64,000 nucleotides of DNA from Gp1-AA133 sp046728215 (lineage in GTDB: Bacteria; Acidobacteriota; Terriglobia; Terriglobales; Acidobacteriaceae), in contig JBKPEB010000038.1 of NCBI GenBank assembly GCA_046728215.1, forward strand, positions 1-64,000, read 5' to 3'. The notes beneath the pieces are model-generated. The model searched no databases. It saw nothing but the letters and a program-made list of their open reading frames with translations, and was not told the DNA's origin. The translations under genes were made by a program, and so were the position numbers. Within the stretch, counting starts at the first letter, position 1. Every line of letters starts with the position of its first letter. Positions 15,831 through 24,329 of the stretch are shown here, piece after piece.

Positions 15831-16331
15831 ATGGAGAGGAACGCGGTGGATGAGGAACTGGTTTCGCGGAACGGTTTGAACTCGGGAAACGCTCGGACCT
15901 ACGAGGTGGCTCGGAAGTTCGAGAATTGCGAATACCGTTTGGAGGAATTTACGCACGAACGGCATCTGACAGTAGCGTGCTGGTATCTGAGCATTGGTCC
16001 GCACGCGGAGGCTCTACAACGGATGCGCGCGGGCCTGCAACGGTTCATCGCTCACCACGGAAAAGAGGGTTATCACGAAACGATTACACGCTTCTGGATG
16101 GAGTTACTGGACGGCTATCTCGGCGGCCTGCCGCGGGACATGCCGCTCGATGCGAAAGTCAAAGGTGCGCTGACGCAGTTCGGTCGCAAGGATGTTCTGT
16201 TCGCCTACTACACGCGGGAACGTGTGATGTCGGAGACGGCGCGCCGGGAGTGGGTCGAACCCGATCTGCGGCCAATCGAGGATGGAGAGGGTGCGCCGGG
16301 GGAGTTTGAGCAGATTCTGCGGAGTCTGTAG
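15831..16331 (+). CDS. Conserved-looking hypothetical protein
   Basis: A 166-residue soluble protein. The ATG at 15831 is chosen because AAGGAG lies 8 bases upstream. The predicted fold is mainly helical: a central helix HAEALQRMRAGLQRFIAHHGK, then ETITRFWMELLDGYL and later segments. A conserved-looking acidic/basic pattern (EFTHERHLTVACWYLSIG) begins the core. No signal peptide, membrane helix or catalytic motif was seen. I recognise no family. The neighbouring genes (YVTN propeller upstream, convergent M20 hydrolase downstream) do not suggest a role. The upstream spacer (15607-15830) holds GGTCTCAGG-type repeat words and a T-rich stretch but no convincing promoter. Confidence 0.7.
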   Translation: MERNAVDEELVSRNGLNSGNARTYEVARKFENCEYRLEEFTHERHLTVACWYLSIGPHAEALQRMRAGLQRFIAHHGKEGYHETITRFWMELLDGYLGGLPRDMPLDAKVKGALTQFGRKDVLFAYYTRERVMSETARREWVEPDLRPIEDGEGAPGEFEQILRSL

Positions 16332-16408
16332 CGCAGTGGGTGGTCCGTGGTGGAGGAGCGGGGACGCGCCTCTCCATCTTCTTTTTTTGGGCCCGCTCCC
16401 TCGGTGGA

Positions 16409-17716
16409 CTATTTCGCCAGCAACTCCAGCACGGCCGTAGTCTCGACCAGGATGCCGGTTTTCAGGCTTGGTTCTTCGTCGGGAGCGAAGAGGGAGGAGT
16501 GGGGGCCGGGGAGGACCCTCCCGTCTTTTTGCGCAGCCTGAAACGTCGCCGGGTTGACGGCGCCTAGGTTGAGCATCATCGACGGCACGCCAGCGGCAGC
16601 GAACTCGGCGAAGTCGTCGCTCGCCATGATGGGGCGACCCTGAATGACGTTGTCCTTGCCGAGAACGGATTCCAATCGGGCCATGATGCGCTGGGTGATG
16701 GCGGGATCGTTGTAGACAGCGTTGACGCCTTCGGTGCGCGTAATGGTCGGCTTTTTCTCGGCACCGGCGGAGGCCGCTTCACCGTCGGCCACGCGCTCGA
16801 TGGCAGCGAGCAAGTGTTTGCGGACATCCTGATTGAAGGAGCGTAGGGTGAGCTGCAGTTTTACTTCGTCCGGAATGATGTTGTTTTTGGTGCCGCCGTG
16901 AATCGTGCCCACGGTGATGACGCCCGGGTCTTGCGGGTTTTTCTCGCGGGAGATGATGGTTTGCCAGGCGAGAACGGTGCGTGCGGCAATCACGATGGGG
17001 TCGATGGTGAGTTCGGGCGCGGAGCCGTGGCCGCCGCGGCCGTAGATGGTGACATCGAGCGAGTCGGCGTTCGACATGGCGAAGCCGTTGACGTAATAGA
17101 CGGAGCCGGCGGGAGCAAACGAAGTGTCATGAATGGCGAACGCGTAGTCGGGTTTCGGGAAGCGCGTGAAGAGCCCGTCCTTGAGCATGGCCGAGGCGCC
17201 CTGGATGCGCTCTTCGGCGGGCTGGCCGACATAGAGAAACGTGCCGTGCCAGTGGTCTTTGTTTTGCGCGAGTAGCGCGGCGGTGCCCATGCCGGCCGAC
17301 ATGTGGAGATCGTGGCCGCAGGCATGCATGATGGGCACTTCGATGCCCTGATCGTTGCGCGTGGTGGCGTGGCTGGCGTAGGGAAGGTCCGTCTTTTCGA
17401 GAACGGGGAGCGCGTCGAGTTCGGCACGGATCATTACTGTGGGCCCGGGACCGTTCTTGAGAACGCCGACGACTCCTGTGCTGCCGACGTTGGTGGTGAC
17501 TTCGAATCCCAGCTTGCGGAGTTGGTCGGCGATCTTCGCCGCGGTCTTTTCTTCGTGTAGCGAGAGTTCGGGCATGCGATGGAGGTCTTCGTAGAGTGCG
17601 CGCATCTGCGGGTAGATGGCGTCGATCTGCTGCGGGGACGGGGAGCGCCAGGGGTCGGTGGCGAAGAGGCTGGCGGGAAGCAGAAGGAGGGCGATGAAGT
17701 GGACTTTGAGTTTCAT
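16409..17716 (-). CDS. Secreted M20-family amidohydrolase
   Basis: A 435-residue metal-dependent amidohydrolase related to hippurate hydrolase and the IAA-amino-acid hydrolases. The signal peptide MKLKVHFIALLLLPASLFA points to periplasmic location. Zinc ligands are visible in the segment MHACGHDLHMSAGMGTAALL (CGHDxH), PAEER (Glu pair, general base) and ASDDFAEFA near the C-terminus with final PGPHSSLFAPDEEP (His). The dimerisation lid domain (about 205-310) starts at YGRGGHGSAPELTIDPI. It hydrolyses N-acyl amino acids or related amides, substrate unknown. It is convergent with the hypothetical gene at 15831. Confidence 0.88.
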   Translation of the reverse strand: MKLKVHFIALLLLPASLFATDPWRSPSPQQIDAIYPQMRALYEDLHRMPELSLHEEKTAAKIADQLRKLGFEVTTNVGSTGVVGVLKNGPGPTVMIRAELDALPVLEKTDLPYASHATTRNDQGIEVPIMHACGHDLHMSAGMGTAALLAQNKDHWHGTFLYVGQPAEERIQGASAMLKDGLFTRFPKPDYAFAIHDTSFAPAGSVYYVNGFAMSNADSLDVTIYGRGGHGSAPELTIDPIVIAARTVLAWQTIISREKNPQDPGVITVGTIHGGTKNNIIPDEVKLQLTLRSFNQDVRKHLLAAIERVADGEAASAGAEKKPTITRTEGVNAVYNDPAITQRIMARLESVLGKDNVIQGRPIMASDDFAEFAAAGVPSMMLNLGAVNPATFQAAQKDGRVLPGPHSSLFAPDEEPSLKTGILVETTAVLELLAK

Positions 17717-18028
17717 GCGTCGGCATTAGAACATGTGGATGGTGCAGGCGGGAAACTAAGTTGGTTGGCTACAGGCGGCTGCGGCGGGCCGATCTTGTCA
17801 CGTTGTCAGATCGAGCCGTAGTGGAAAACACCGACGCCTTCGTGATGTCGCCTGCGTGCGCGGGGTCCTTCGGCTACGTTCGGCTGCGCCTCACTCCGCT
17901 CAGGATGACAAGACTTTGAGAGTGACCAGAACTTGATCGCGCAGAAGTCGCTCGAATGGGTCGGAGGCGAGCTCTGCAGACGAGTTCTGTCGAGATTCGA
18001 CGCGCGGAGCGTTCTGTCGAAGCGCTAT
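17717..18028. other. Intergenic region with REP-like words
   Basis: This 312-bp gap between two minus-strand genes holds the string CTTCGGCTACGTTCGGCTGC followed by CAGGATGACAAGACTTT (about 17870-17917). It is similar in kind to the sequence at 10540-10590. No ORF, promoter or terminator could be supported. Confidence 0.4.
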
Positions 18029-18460
18029 CTAGTCGTTGGCGGCGGTGGTGGCGCAGAGGCGGTCGAAGGCGCTGGTGAGGTCAGCTGCGATCGCGTGGGC
18101 TTCGCGGGTTTCGATCTGGCTGCGCTGCATCATGTAGACGAGTTTGCCGTCGCGCAGAATGCCGATCGACGGAGAGGACGGCGGATAGCCTGTGAAGAAG
18201 GAGCGGGCGTGGTCGGTAGCCTCTTTGTCCTGTCCAGCGAACACGCTATAGACGTGGTCTGGGCGGGTGGAGTGCTGCATGGCCATACGGACTGCGGGAC
18301 GCATGCGTCCGGCGGCGCATCCGCAAACGGAGTTCACGATGATCATGGTGGTGCCGGGAGCCTTCACCGCGCGATCAACGTCGCCGGCCGTGCGGAGTTC
18401 TTGAACGCCGGCCTTGGTGAGTTCTTCGCGCATCGGGATGAGCATGAGTTCTGGGTACAT
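18029..18460 (-). CDS. Bacilliredoxin (BrxA/BrxB, UPF0403 family)
   Basis: A 143-residue thioredoxin-fold protein. The signature is NSVCGCAAGRMRPAV with the CGC motif (about residues 46-48), as in the YphP/YqiW bacilliredoxins that remove bacillithiol from mixed disulfides. Other family segments are YPELMLIPMREELTKAGV at the N-terminus, the strand HVYSVFAGQDKEAT, and FTGYPPSSPSIGIL. The length fits the family. Many Acidobacteriota are thought to make bacillithiol, which would give a substrate, but no bsh genes are in this window. The gene is alone on its strand with repeat DNA on both sides. Confidence 0.9.
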   Translation of the reverse strand: MYPELMLIPMREELTKAGVQELRTAGDVDRAVKAPGTTMIIVNSVCGCAAGRMRPAVRMAMQHSTRPDHVYSVFAGQDKEATDHARSFFTGYPPSSPSIGILRDGKLVYMMQRSQIETREAHAIAADLTSAFDRLCATTAAND

Positions 18461-18990
18461 TTGAAAATCGTAACACGAGCTGAGGTCTCAGGTTTCAGGT
18501 ATTGGGTCTCAGGAGTCAGCAGGGAGATGTGTTCCGGCGTCCGGAAAAGTCCTGAAAAAGCTGCGGTTGCATAGGATGTACCCCAGAATAACTTCGGCGT
18601 TACCCCCCCGCAAAATTTCAATGCCGGATGCTCTTCGCGATCGCTATGTAGTTGGTGTTGTCACCGGACCGTTCTACCGCCAACAGGTAATGGCCAAAAT
18701 GGCTGAACGTGCCGACGAAAACGGCCGCTACGAGACATTGCACCAACAAAAGTTCAGCGCGCTGCGGTTCTTTCTGTTCAATCATCGCGTGCCAGATTCC
18801 CATCAGGCTCTTTGCATCGCAGGATTGCATGCGGGCGAAACGTGGATTTTATCCGTCGTACGCCCGTCACACTGCCAACGGCCGCGGCATTTGCTGGCGA
18901 GGGTCGGACCATTCGCCGGTGGTGGCGTTCGCTATTAGCTGCCGACCCCGCCCCCATTTTCGTTCCCTCATTTATAGTGGGACGCATTCC
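18461..18990. other. 530-bp spacer before murB
   Basis: Besides a possible leftward mini-gene (18618-18803), nothing convincing was found. GGTCTCAGG-type words stand at 18482-18515. The rightward frame at 18567-18938 and an N-terminal extension of murB through 18709 both lack homology-like features. A murB promoter was not identified. Confidence 0.5.
18618..18803 (-). CDS. Possible small one-helix membrane protein
   Basis: A 61-residue frame starting at ATG 18803 with weak AAAGAG 4 bases upstream. A hydrophobic stretch (LLLVQCLVAAVFVGTFSHFG) follows a charged start (EQKEPQRAE), and a polar tail ends the protein. It lies in the 530-bp spacer before murB and opposite a rightward frame with no recognisable features. 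The hydrophobic helix is the main support; it could be chance. Confidence 0.25.
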   Translation of the reverse strand: MGIWHAMIEQKEPQRAELLLVQCLVAAVFVGTFSHFGHYLLAVERSGDNTNYIAIAKSIRH

Positions 18991-20037
18991 ATGGAGATTC
19001 GGGAAAACGTTCCGCTGGCGCCGTTCACCACGTTGGAAGTCGGTGGGCCGGCGCGCTTTTTTGTGGAGGCGTTGAGCATAGCGGAAGTGCTCGAGGCGGT
19101 TGCTTATGCCAAGTCTCACGACGCTCCTCTTTTCGTTCTGGGGGGCGGGAGCAATCTCGTTATTTCGGATGCAGGCTTGCCTGGGCTGGTGCTGAAGGTT
19201 GCGATTCCGGGGATCAACCATCGGCATGGACGCGGAACCGCGTACTTCGACGTCGGCGCCGGGGAGAATTGGGACGATTTTGTCGCGATCGTCGTGCAGC
19301 ACCATTGCGCGGGCATCGAGTGCCTGAGCGGAATCCCGGGCAGCGTGGGCGGCACTCCGGTGCAGAATGTGGGCGCGTACGGGCAAGAAGTATCGGAAGT
19401 GATCCAATCACTGGTGGCGCTCGATCTCACGACCGGGCAGGAAGAAGAGTTTGAGAAAGAGGATTGCGGATTCGGCTATCGCACAAGCGTATTCAACACC
19501 AGCGCGCGCGGACGGTATGTGATTCTCCGGGTGACGTTCGCGCTGGTGCACGACGGCGAGCCGCGAATCGCGTACGGCGATCTGAAAAAGTATTTTGCCG
19601 GCCTGGGCCGGAAGCCCAGCGTTTCCGACGTGCGCGAGGCGGTGCTGGAAATTCGCGCGAGCAAGGCCATGTTGATCCGGCCAGGCGACGAGGATTCGAA
19701 GAGCGCAGGATCGTTTTTCAAGAACCCGGTGCTGTCGGCCGCGGATTTCGAGGCACTCCGGCAGAGGGCGTCGTCGCGAGGGTTGGAGATCCCCAGCTAC
19801 CCGGCTCTGGAGGCGCGGAAGAAAGTCTCGGCGGCATGGCTGGTGGAACAATCGGGATTTCCGAAGGGCTATACACAAGGACACGTGGGCATTTCGCGCA
19901 AGCATGCGCTGGCGATAGTGAATCGCGGAGGGGCAACAGCGACGGAGGTTCTGGCTTTCGCGCGAATGATCCAGGAGCAGGTTCGGGAGTTGTGGGGCTT
20001 TGTGCTGGAGATGGAGCCGGTGGTGGTCGGGTTTTAG
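18991..20037 (+). CDS. murB: UDP-N-acetylenolpyruvoylglucosamine reductase
   Basis: A 348-residue flavoprotein that reduces UDP-GlcNAc-enolpyruvate to UDP-MurNAc with NADPH, the second step of peptidoglycan precursor synthesis. The ATG at 18991 gives the usual first residues (ENVPLAPFTTLEVGGPARFF). FAD-binding elements are the segments VLGGGSNLVISD (about 48-59) and GIPGSVGGTPVQNVGAYGQE (about 115-134). The catalytic Ser lies in the segment KSAGSFFKNPV (about 230) and the Glu near the C-terminus in the HVGISRKHALAIVNRGGAT region. It has the insertion of type I (E. coli-like) MurB, and the length is close to the 342 of the E. coli enzyme. It stands alone, not in a dcw cluster. Confidence 0.95.
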   Translation: MEIRENVPLAPFTTLEVGGPARFFVEALSIAEVLEAVAYAKSHDAPLFVLGGGSNLVISDAGLPGLVLKVAIPGINHRHGRGTAYFDVGAGENWDDFVAIVVQHHCAGIECLSGIPGSVGGTPVQNVGAYGQEVSEVIQSLVALDLTTGQEEEFEKEDCGFGYRTSVFNTSARGRYVILRVTFALVHDGEPRIAYGDLKKYFAGLGRKPSVSDVREAVLEIRASKAMLIRPGDEDSKSAGSFFKNPVLSAADFEALRQRASSRGLEIPSYPALEARKKVSAAWLVEQSGFPKGYTQGHVGISRKHALAIVNRGGATATEVLAFARMIQEQVRELWGFVLEMEPVVVGF

Positions 20038-20105
20038 GCGCGGCCGACAGTCGTCGGTTTTCGGTCGTCGGCTTCTGTGGCGGGTCGTTGCTCGCTGGAA
20101 ATCCC

Positions 20106-20269
20106 ATTCACCACAGAGACACAGAGGCACAGAGTAAATCCTTGTTCGTATTCTGCTTTGCTGCTCTATGGCTTTTTCTCTGCTGGCCTACGCCATCTGC
20201 TTGGCAACTTCCACAATTGGCACAAACCAGAGGACAGGAAATGGTGTTCTCTGTGTCTCCGTGGTGAAT
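20106..20269. repeat. CACAGAG-type inverted-repeat element
   Basis: The left end, starting ATTCACCACAGAGACACAGA at 20106, matches the reverse complement of 20249-20269 over 21 bp with one mismatch. The 164-bp unit fills most of the 346-bp gap (20038-20383) between murB and the uracil-DNA glycosylase gene. It looks like a small non-coding dispersed repeat, possibly MITE-like; no target duplication could be confirmed. Nothing else was seen in this gap. Confidence 0.65.
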
Positions 20270-20383
20270 TCGATTTGTCGCGAATCCGGAAAGGAGCAGG
20301 AGCCGTCCCGGCCATGCTGTGGGCGGAAACCACAGACGCTCCGGAGATCGTTCAGGGTCCGGCTGGAAACGGCCCCTGCTTAG

Positions 20384-21073
20384 TTACCTATCGGCCAAAT
20401 GTGCGGCCTGCTTGAATATGTTGAGAAACATGGGGCGGGTGAGTTTCCCGGTCTGCGTGTTCTGGTTGGAGGGATGGTAGGAGGCGAGCAGGATCTTGCC
20501 ATCCGGCAGGTCGTACTTGGCGGCGTGTGCGAACACGTAGGCGGCCTTGCTTTGCAGCAAGCCGCGGCGGCGCAAGAAATTCAAGTAGGCATCGAAGCCA
20601 ATCTTTCCAAGCGCGACAATCACTTTGAGTTTCTTCAGTCCTTCGATCTCGCGGTCGAGATAGGTCGCGCAATTGGCCAGTTCTTGAGGTAATGGCTTGT
20701 TGTCGGGGGGAGCGCAGCGGGCGGCGGCGGTGATAAAGAGATTGCGCAGCTTGAGCCCGTCGCCACAGTGGGTGGCGGTGGGCTGATTCGCGAAGCCTGC
20801 CTCGTGCAGCACCGGGTACATGAAGTTGCCTGAGGCGTCACCGGTGAAGGGACGGCCAGTTCGATTGGAGCCGTGCGCGCCCGGGGCGAGGCCCAGCACC
20901 AGCACGCGGGCGTTCGGGTCGCCGAACCCGGGGACCGGTTTACCCCAGTACTCGCAGTGGCGGTAAGCGCGCCGCTTCTCGCGCGCGATGAGTTCACGAT
21001 AGGTCACCAGCCGCGGGCACTTGGTGCAGGCTACGATTTCGCGATTCAACTGGACCAGCCAGTCAGCGCACAT
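20384..21073 (-). CDS. Family-5 uracil-DNA glycosylase (UDGb)
   Basis: A 229-residue base-excision repair enzyme. I chose ATG 21073 (GAGGAAG just upstream) over the TTG at 21091. The family-5 signature GLAPGAHGSNRTGRPFTGD is present near residue 65, with Ala in place of the catalytic Asp/Asn of other families. The second motif is ASYHPSNQN near 200. Iron-sulphur cluster cysteines are seen in CTKCPRLVTYREL (N-terminus), in the segment ending THCGDG/RCAPPDN, and in NCATYLD. The enzyme removes uracil and other deaminated or damaged bases. It is divergent from the metallophosphoesterase gene, with about 60 bp between starts. Confidence 0.9.
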   Translation of the reverse strand: MCADWLVQLNREIVACTKCPRLVTYRELIAREKRRAYRHCEYWGKPVPGFGDPNARVLVLGLAPGAHGSNRTGRPFTGDASGNFMYPVLHEAGFANQPTATHCGDGLKLRNLFITAAARCAPPDNKPLPQELANCATYLDREIEGLKKLKVIVALGKIGFDAYLNFLRRRGLLQSKAAYVFAHAAKYDLPDGKILLASYHPSNQNTQTGKLTRPMFLNIFKQAAHLADR

Positions 21074-21135
21074 TCTTCCTCGATCTCCCAACCATCATTG
21101 TATCGGCCACGCATCATGTTCCATGCGGAGCGCCA

Positions 21136-22044
21136 ATGTTAGACTCAAAGTCTAACGTTCTTGTGTTGACGCGCAGGCAATTCGTCCGCCGGTCAGTCGT
21201 GGGACTGACGGCACTAGTCGGGACCGGCTTCGCTATCGAAGGCTTTTTCCACGAGCCGATGCATCCGATGGCGGAGCAGATCGAGATTCGGCTGTCGCGC
21301 TTGCCCGAAATCTTCGACGGTTTTCGAATCGCGCAAATCACCGATATTCATTTCGGCCCGTACATGGACGAGCCGGAACTGGAGAAATCCGTGCGGATCG
21401 CGCAGGCATTTCAGCCGGATCTGGTGGCGCTAACGGGCGATTTTGTGTCGCATCCGATCTTCCAGCGCAATGGTCTGGCGGGAGCACGCAACGCCGAGCC
21501 TTGCGCGGATGTCTTGGCGCGGTGGAAGGCTGTTCCGAAAATCGCGGTGCTTGGCAATCACGACCATTGGAACGGCGCGGACCTGGTGGCCAGGGCTTTG
21601 CAGGAACGCGGGATTCAGGTACTGCGCAATGGCGCGCAGGCGATCGAGCGCGAGAAACAGCTTCTCTGGATCGCCGGCATTGATGATGCACTGGAAGGAC
21701 ACGCGGATCTGGCACATACGATCGCAAAGATTCCGCCGACAGAGGCGACGGTGCTGCTGGCACACGAACCGGATTTCGCTGACCATGCCACGAAATTTCC
21801 GGTGGATCTGCAGTTGTCGGGGCACTCCCACGGAGGGCAGGTACGAATCCCTGGCGTGGGACCGCTGATCTTGCCGGAGATGGCTCATAAGTACCACACG
21901 GGCGTGAACCGGGTGGGGCGGTTGCAGGTGTTCACCAGTCATGGGGTGGGGGTCATCGATCCGCCGGTGCGGCTGTTCTGTCCGCCCAAAGTGAGCCTGA
22001 TTACCTTACGGAAGGACACGTCGCCGTCCGCCACTGGTACGTGA
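21136..22044 (+). CDS. Metallophosphoesterase with Tat-like signal
   Basis: A 302-residue protein of the calcineurin-like phosphoesterase superfamily, close to the YkuE/LpxH-like group. The N-terminus has a twin-arginine-like region LTRRQFVRRSVVGLTALVGT, suggesting export as a folded protein or a membrane anchor. Dinuclear metal-site motifs appear in order: ITDIHFGP (D-x-H, about 70), LTGDFV (GD, about 100), LGNHDHWNG (GNHD, about 136), AHEPDF (H) and SGHSHGGQ (GHxH, about 235). Substrate is unknown; relatives act on UDP-diacylglucosamine or phospholipids. GGAG lies 6 bases before the ATG. Confidence 0.88.
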   Translation: MLDSKSNVLVLTRRQFVRRSVVGLTALVGTGFAIEGFFHEPMHPMAEQIEIRLSRLPEIFDGFRIAQITDIHFGPYMDEPELEKSVRIAQAFQPDLVALTGDFVSHPIFQRNGLAGARNAEPCADVLARWKAVPKIAVLGNHDHWNGADLVARALQERGIQVLRNGAQAIEREKQLLWIAGIDDALEGHADLAHTIAKIPPTEATVLLAHEPDFADHATKFPVDLQLSGHSHGGQVRIPGVGPLILPEMAHKYHTGVNRVGRLQVFTSHGVGVIDPPVRLFCPPKVSLITLRKDTSPSATGT

Positions 22045-22056
22045 TGGCTTTCGCTC

Positions 22057-22076
22057 GGCCTGTGAGAGGCCTTTTT
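22057..22076 (+). terminator. Probable terminator after the metallophosphoesterase gene
   Basis: GGCCT (22057-22061) and AGGCC (22067-22071) form a 5-bp stem with a 5-base loop, followed by TTTTT. The stem is short, but position, 13 bp after the stop codon, supports it. Confidence 0.5.
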
Positions 22077-22261
22077 GGGGCTCACAAATGAGAAACATTG
22101 GGGGGTCCGTCAGTCATCCAATTTCCATACGCTCCTAACAGCCCTTCGGTGTTTGACGGTGCTCTCCTCTAGTCTTTACACTCAAGGTTTGGAATGGCGC
22201 GGTTTTCAGCACGCCCTGAAGATAGTTGGGGCTAAAAGACCTGCGAATTGAAAGGCACACC

Positions 22262-23533
22262 GTGAGCGCCACAGAGACCAAAGAAGGTACCAAGCGCGAG
22301 ATTGCCGTCGAAGTTCCCGCCGAAGAAGTCCAGCGCGAGACCGAATCGCTGATCCAGAAATATCAAAAGCTGGCGCGGTTGCCGGGGTTCCGTAAGGGAC
22401 ATGTTCCGGCGTCGATTATCCGGCAGCGATTCTCCGAAGACATCAAGACGGAGGTTGTGGAGGCGCTGGTGCCCCGGTACTTCCGTCGGGAGGCCGATAG
22501 GCAGGGCCTGGTGCCCGTCTCGCAGCCGCGCGTGAGCGATCTGCACATCCAGGAGGGTGAGCCGTTGCGTTTCAAGGCGAGCTTTGAAGTTTTGCCGGAG
22601 GTGGAAGTATCCGGCTACAAGGAACTGCGCGCCGACAAACCTGTGATTCAAGTCACCGACGAAGAAGTGCAACAGGCGTTGAATCACCTGCAAGAAGAGC
22701 ACGCGACGTTTGAGGGAATCGAGGGGCGTCCTGCGGCGGACGGAGACTTCGCCCAAGTTTCGCTGGACGGCAGACCTAGGGAGGGCGGCGAGGGTCAACC
22801 GGTCCACATGGACGATGTGCTGGTGGAAATCGGCGGCAAGAACACGATGCCGGAGTTCAACGAGCACCTGCGAGGAGCGTCGGCTGGAGAAGAGAAAACG
22901 TTCGAGGTTAAGTATGCGGAAGACGCTTCGGACCAGCGGCTTGCAGGGAAAACCTTCGACTACACCGTGAGGGTTTTGTCGCTGAAGAAGAAGAACCTGC
23001 CCGAGCTAAATGATGCTTTCGCCAAGGAGTTGGGTGAGTTCAGTGGGATCGAGGAAGTGCGTACACGCGTCCGCGAGAACATGGAAGCGGAAAAGAAGCA
23101 TACGGCCGAGCACGAGGGGAAAGACAAGCTGGTTGCGGAACTGGTGAAGCGCAACGACTTTGAAGTTCCCGAGTCGATGATCGACCGGCAGATCGATGTG
23201 CGGCTGGAGCGCGGACTGCGGGCGCTGGCTTCGCAGGGCATGCGTCCTGAGGACATGAAGAAGATGGACTTGAATCGTTTGCGCGCCGGGCAACGCGAGC
23301 AGGCGGTGCAGGAAGTGAAGGCGGCGTTGCTGTTGGACCGGGTCGCGGACCTGGAGAAAATCGAGGTCGGCGACGAGGAGATTGATCGAGAGATCGAGGC
23401 GCTGGCCGAGCAGACAAAGCAGACGTCGGAGGCAGTGCGGGCACGTTTGACACGCGATGGGGCGCTCGATAGGATTAGAAACAGAATCCGCAACGAGAAG
23501 ACCCTCAACTTTTTGTATCACCAGTCCGCGTAA
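22262..23533 (+). CDS. tig: Trigger factor
   Basis: A 423-residue ribosome-bound chaperone and prolyl isomerase. I chose GTG 22262 (AAAGG 7 bases upstream); a longer TTG start at 22226 is less likely. The N-terminal ribosome-binding domain carries the signature PGFRKGHVP (about residue 42; family GFRxGK-x-P). The FKBP-like domain follows (about 150-240, DFAQVSLDGRP to TVRVLSLKKKNLPELND), and then the helical C-terminal arms. It begins the block tig-clpP-clpX-lon, the common order in bacteria, which links folding of nascent proteins with quality-control proteolysis. Gap to clpP is 62 bp, so co-transcription is likely. Confidence 0.95.
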   Translation: MSATETKEGTKREIAVEVPAEEVQRETESLIQKYQKLARLPGFRKGHVPASIIRQRFSEDIKTEVVEALVPRYFRREADRQGLVPVSQPRVSDLHIQEGEPLRFKASFEVLPEVEVSGYKELRADKPVIQVTDEEVQQALNHLQEEHATFEGIEGRPAADGDFAQVSLDGRPREGGEGQPVHMDDVLVEIGGKNTMPEFNEHLRGASAGEEKTFEVKYAEDASDQRLAGKTFDYTVRVLSLKKKNLPELNDAFAKELGEFSGIEEVRTRVRENMEAEKKHTAEHEGKDKLVAELVKRNDFEVPESMIDRQIDVRLERGLRALASQGMRPEDMKKMDLNRLRAGQREQAVQEVKAALLLDRVADLEKIEVGDEEIDREIEALAEQTKQTSEAVRARLTRDGALDRIRNRIRNEKTLNFLYHQSA

Positions 23534-23595
23534 GGCGGACCACTTTCGATCCTCCCTCGCATACGAAACAGGTTGTTGAGGCAGGAGTGTGGCAG

Positions 23596-24204
23596 GTGAA
23601 CTTGAACGATCCAAAGATGATGCTGGTGCCGATGGTAATCGAGCAGACCGGGCGCGGCGAGCGCGCGTATGACATTTACTCGCGCCTGCTCCGCGATAAC
23701 ATCATTTTTATTGGAACACCGATTGACGACAATATCGCCAACCTGGTGATCGCCCAGATGCTGTTTCTGGCGCAGGAAGATCCAGAGAAAGACATCCAGC
23801 TCTACATTAACTCGCCGGGTGGATCGATTACGGCGGGAATGGCGATTTACGACACAATGCAGTATGTGAAAAACGATGTTACGACCATCTGCATCGGGCA
23901 GGCGGCCTCGATGGCGGCCCTGCTGCTGGCTGCAGGCGAAGCCAAGAAACGTCTGGCCCTGCCCAATTCGCGCATCCTGATTCACCAGCCTTCGATGGGC
24001 GGGCTATCGGGACAGGCGACCGATATCGACATTCATGCCCGTGAAATCTTGAGGATGCGGGAAATCACCAACCAGTTACTTTCGAAACATAGCGGACAGA
24101 AGTTAGACAAGGTAGAAAAGGATGTAGAACGCGACTTCATTATGAACGCGCAGCAGGCTAAGGAATACGGAATCATCGACGATATCATCTACAAGACAAA
24201 GTAG
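23596..24204 (+). CDS. clpP: ATP-dependent Clp protease proteolytic subunit
   Basis: A 202-residue serine protease subunit that forms the tetradecameric chamber. The catalytic Ser is in GQAASMAALLLAAG (about 98), His in NSRILIHQPSMGG (about 123) and Asp near the segment KDVERDFIMNA (about 172). The sequence GRGERAYDIYSRLLRDNIIF at the N-terminus is standard. I chose GTG 23596 because AGGAG is 8 bases upstream; GTG 23587 would overlap this site. It lies between tig and clpX, its ATPase partner. Confidence 0.95.
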   Translation: MNLNDPKMMLVPMVIEQTGRGERAYDIYSRLLRDNIIFIGTPIDDNIANLVIAQMLFLAQEDPEKDIQLYINSPGGSITAGMAIYDTMQYVKNDVTTICIGQAASMAALLLAAGEAKKRLALPNSRILIHQPSMGGLSGQATDIDIHAREILRMREITNQLLSKHSGQKLDKVEKDVERDFIMNAQQAKEYGIIDDIIYKTK

Positions 24205-24329
24205 AGTTATGATCGGCGTTCGCCGGTCAGGCTCTACTGGGGGTCTCGGCGAGAAGCGGTTTGTCGGCCGACTGGGCGAAGGGAGCCACGGGGCGGGCAA
24301 AACCGGGTAAGCAAAAGGAGTAAAGCCGA

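Noticed and set aside
18567..18938. Rightward 123-codon frame before murB
   Set aside because: No recognisable segments, no ribosome site; partly opposite a hydrophobic leftward frame.
18709..18990. murB extension upstream of 18991
   Set aside because: Family start is at ENVPLAPFTT; the extension has no homology-like features.
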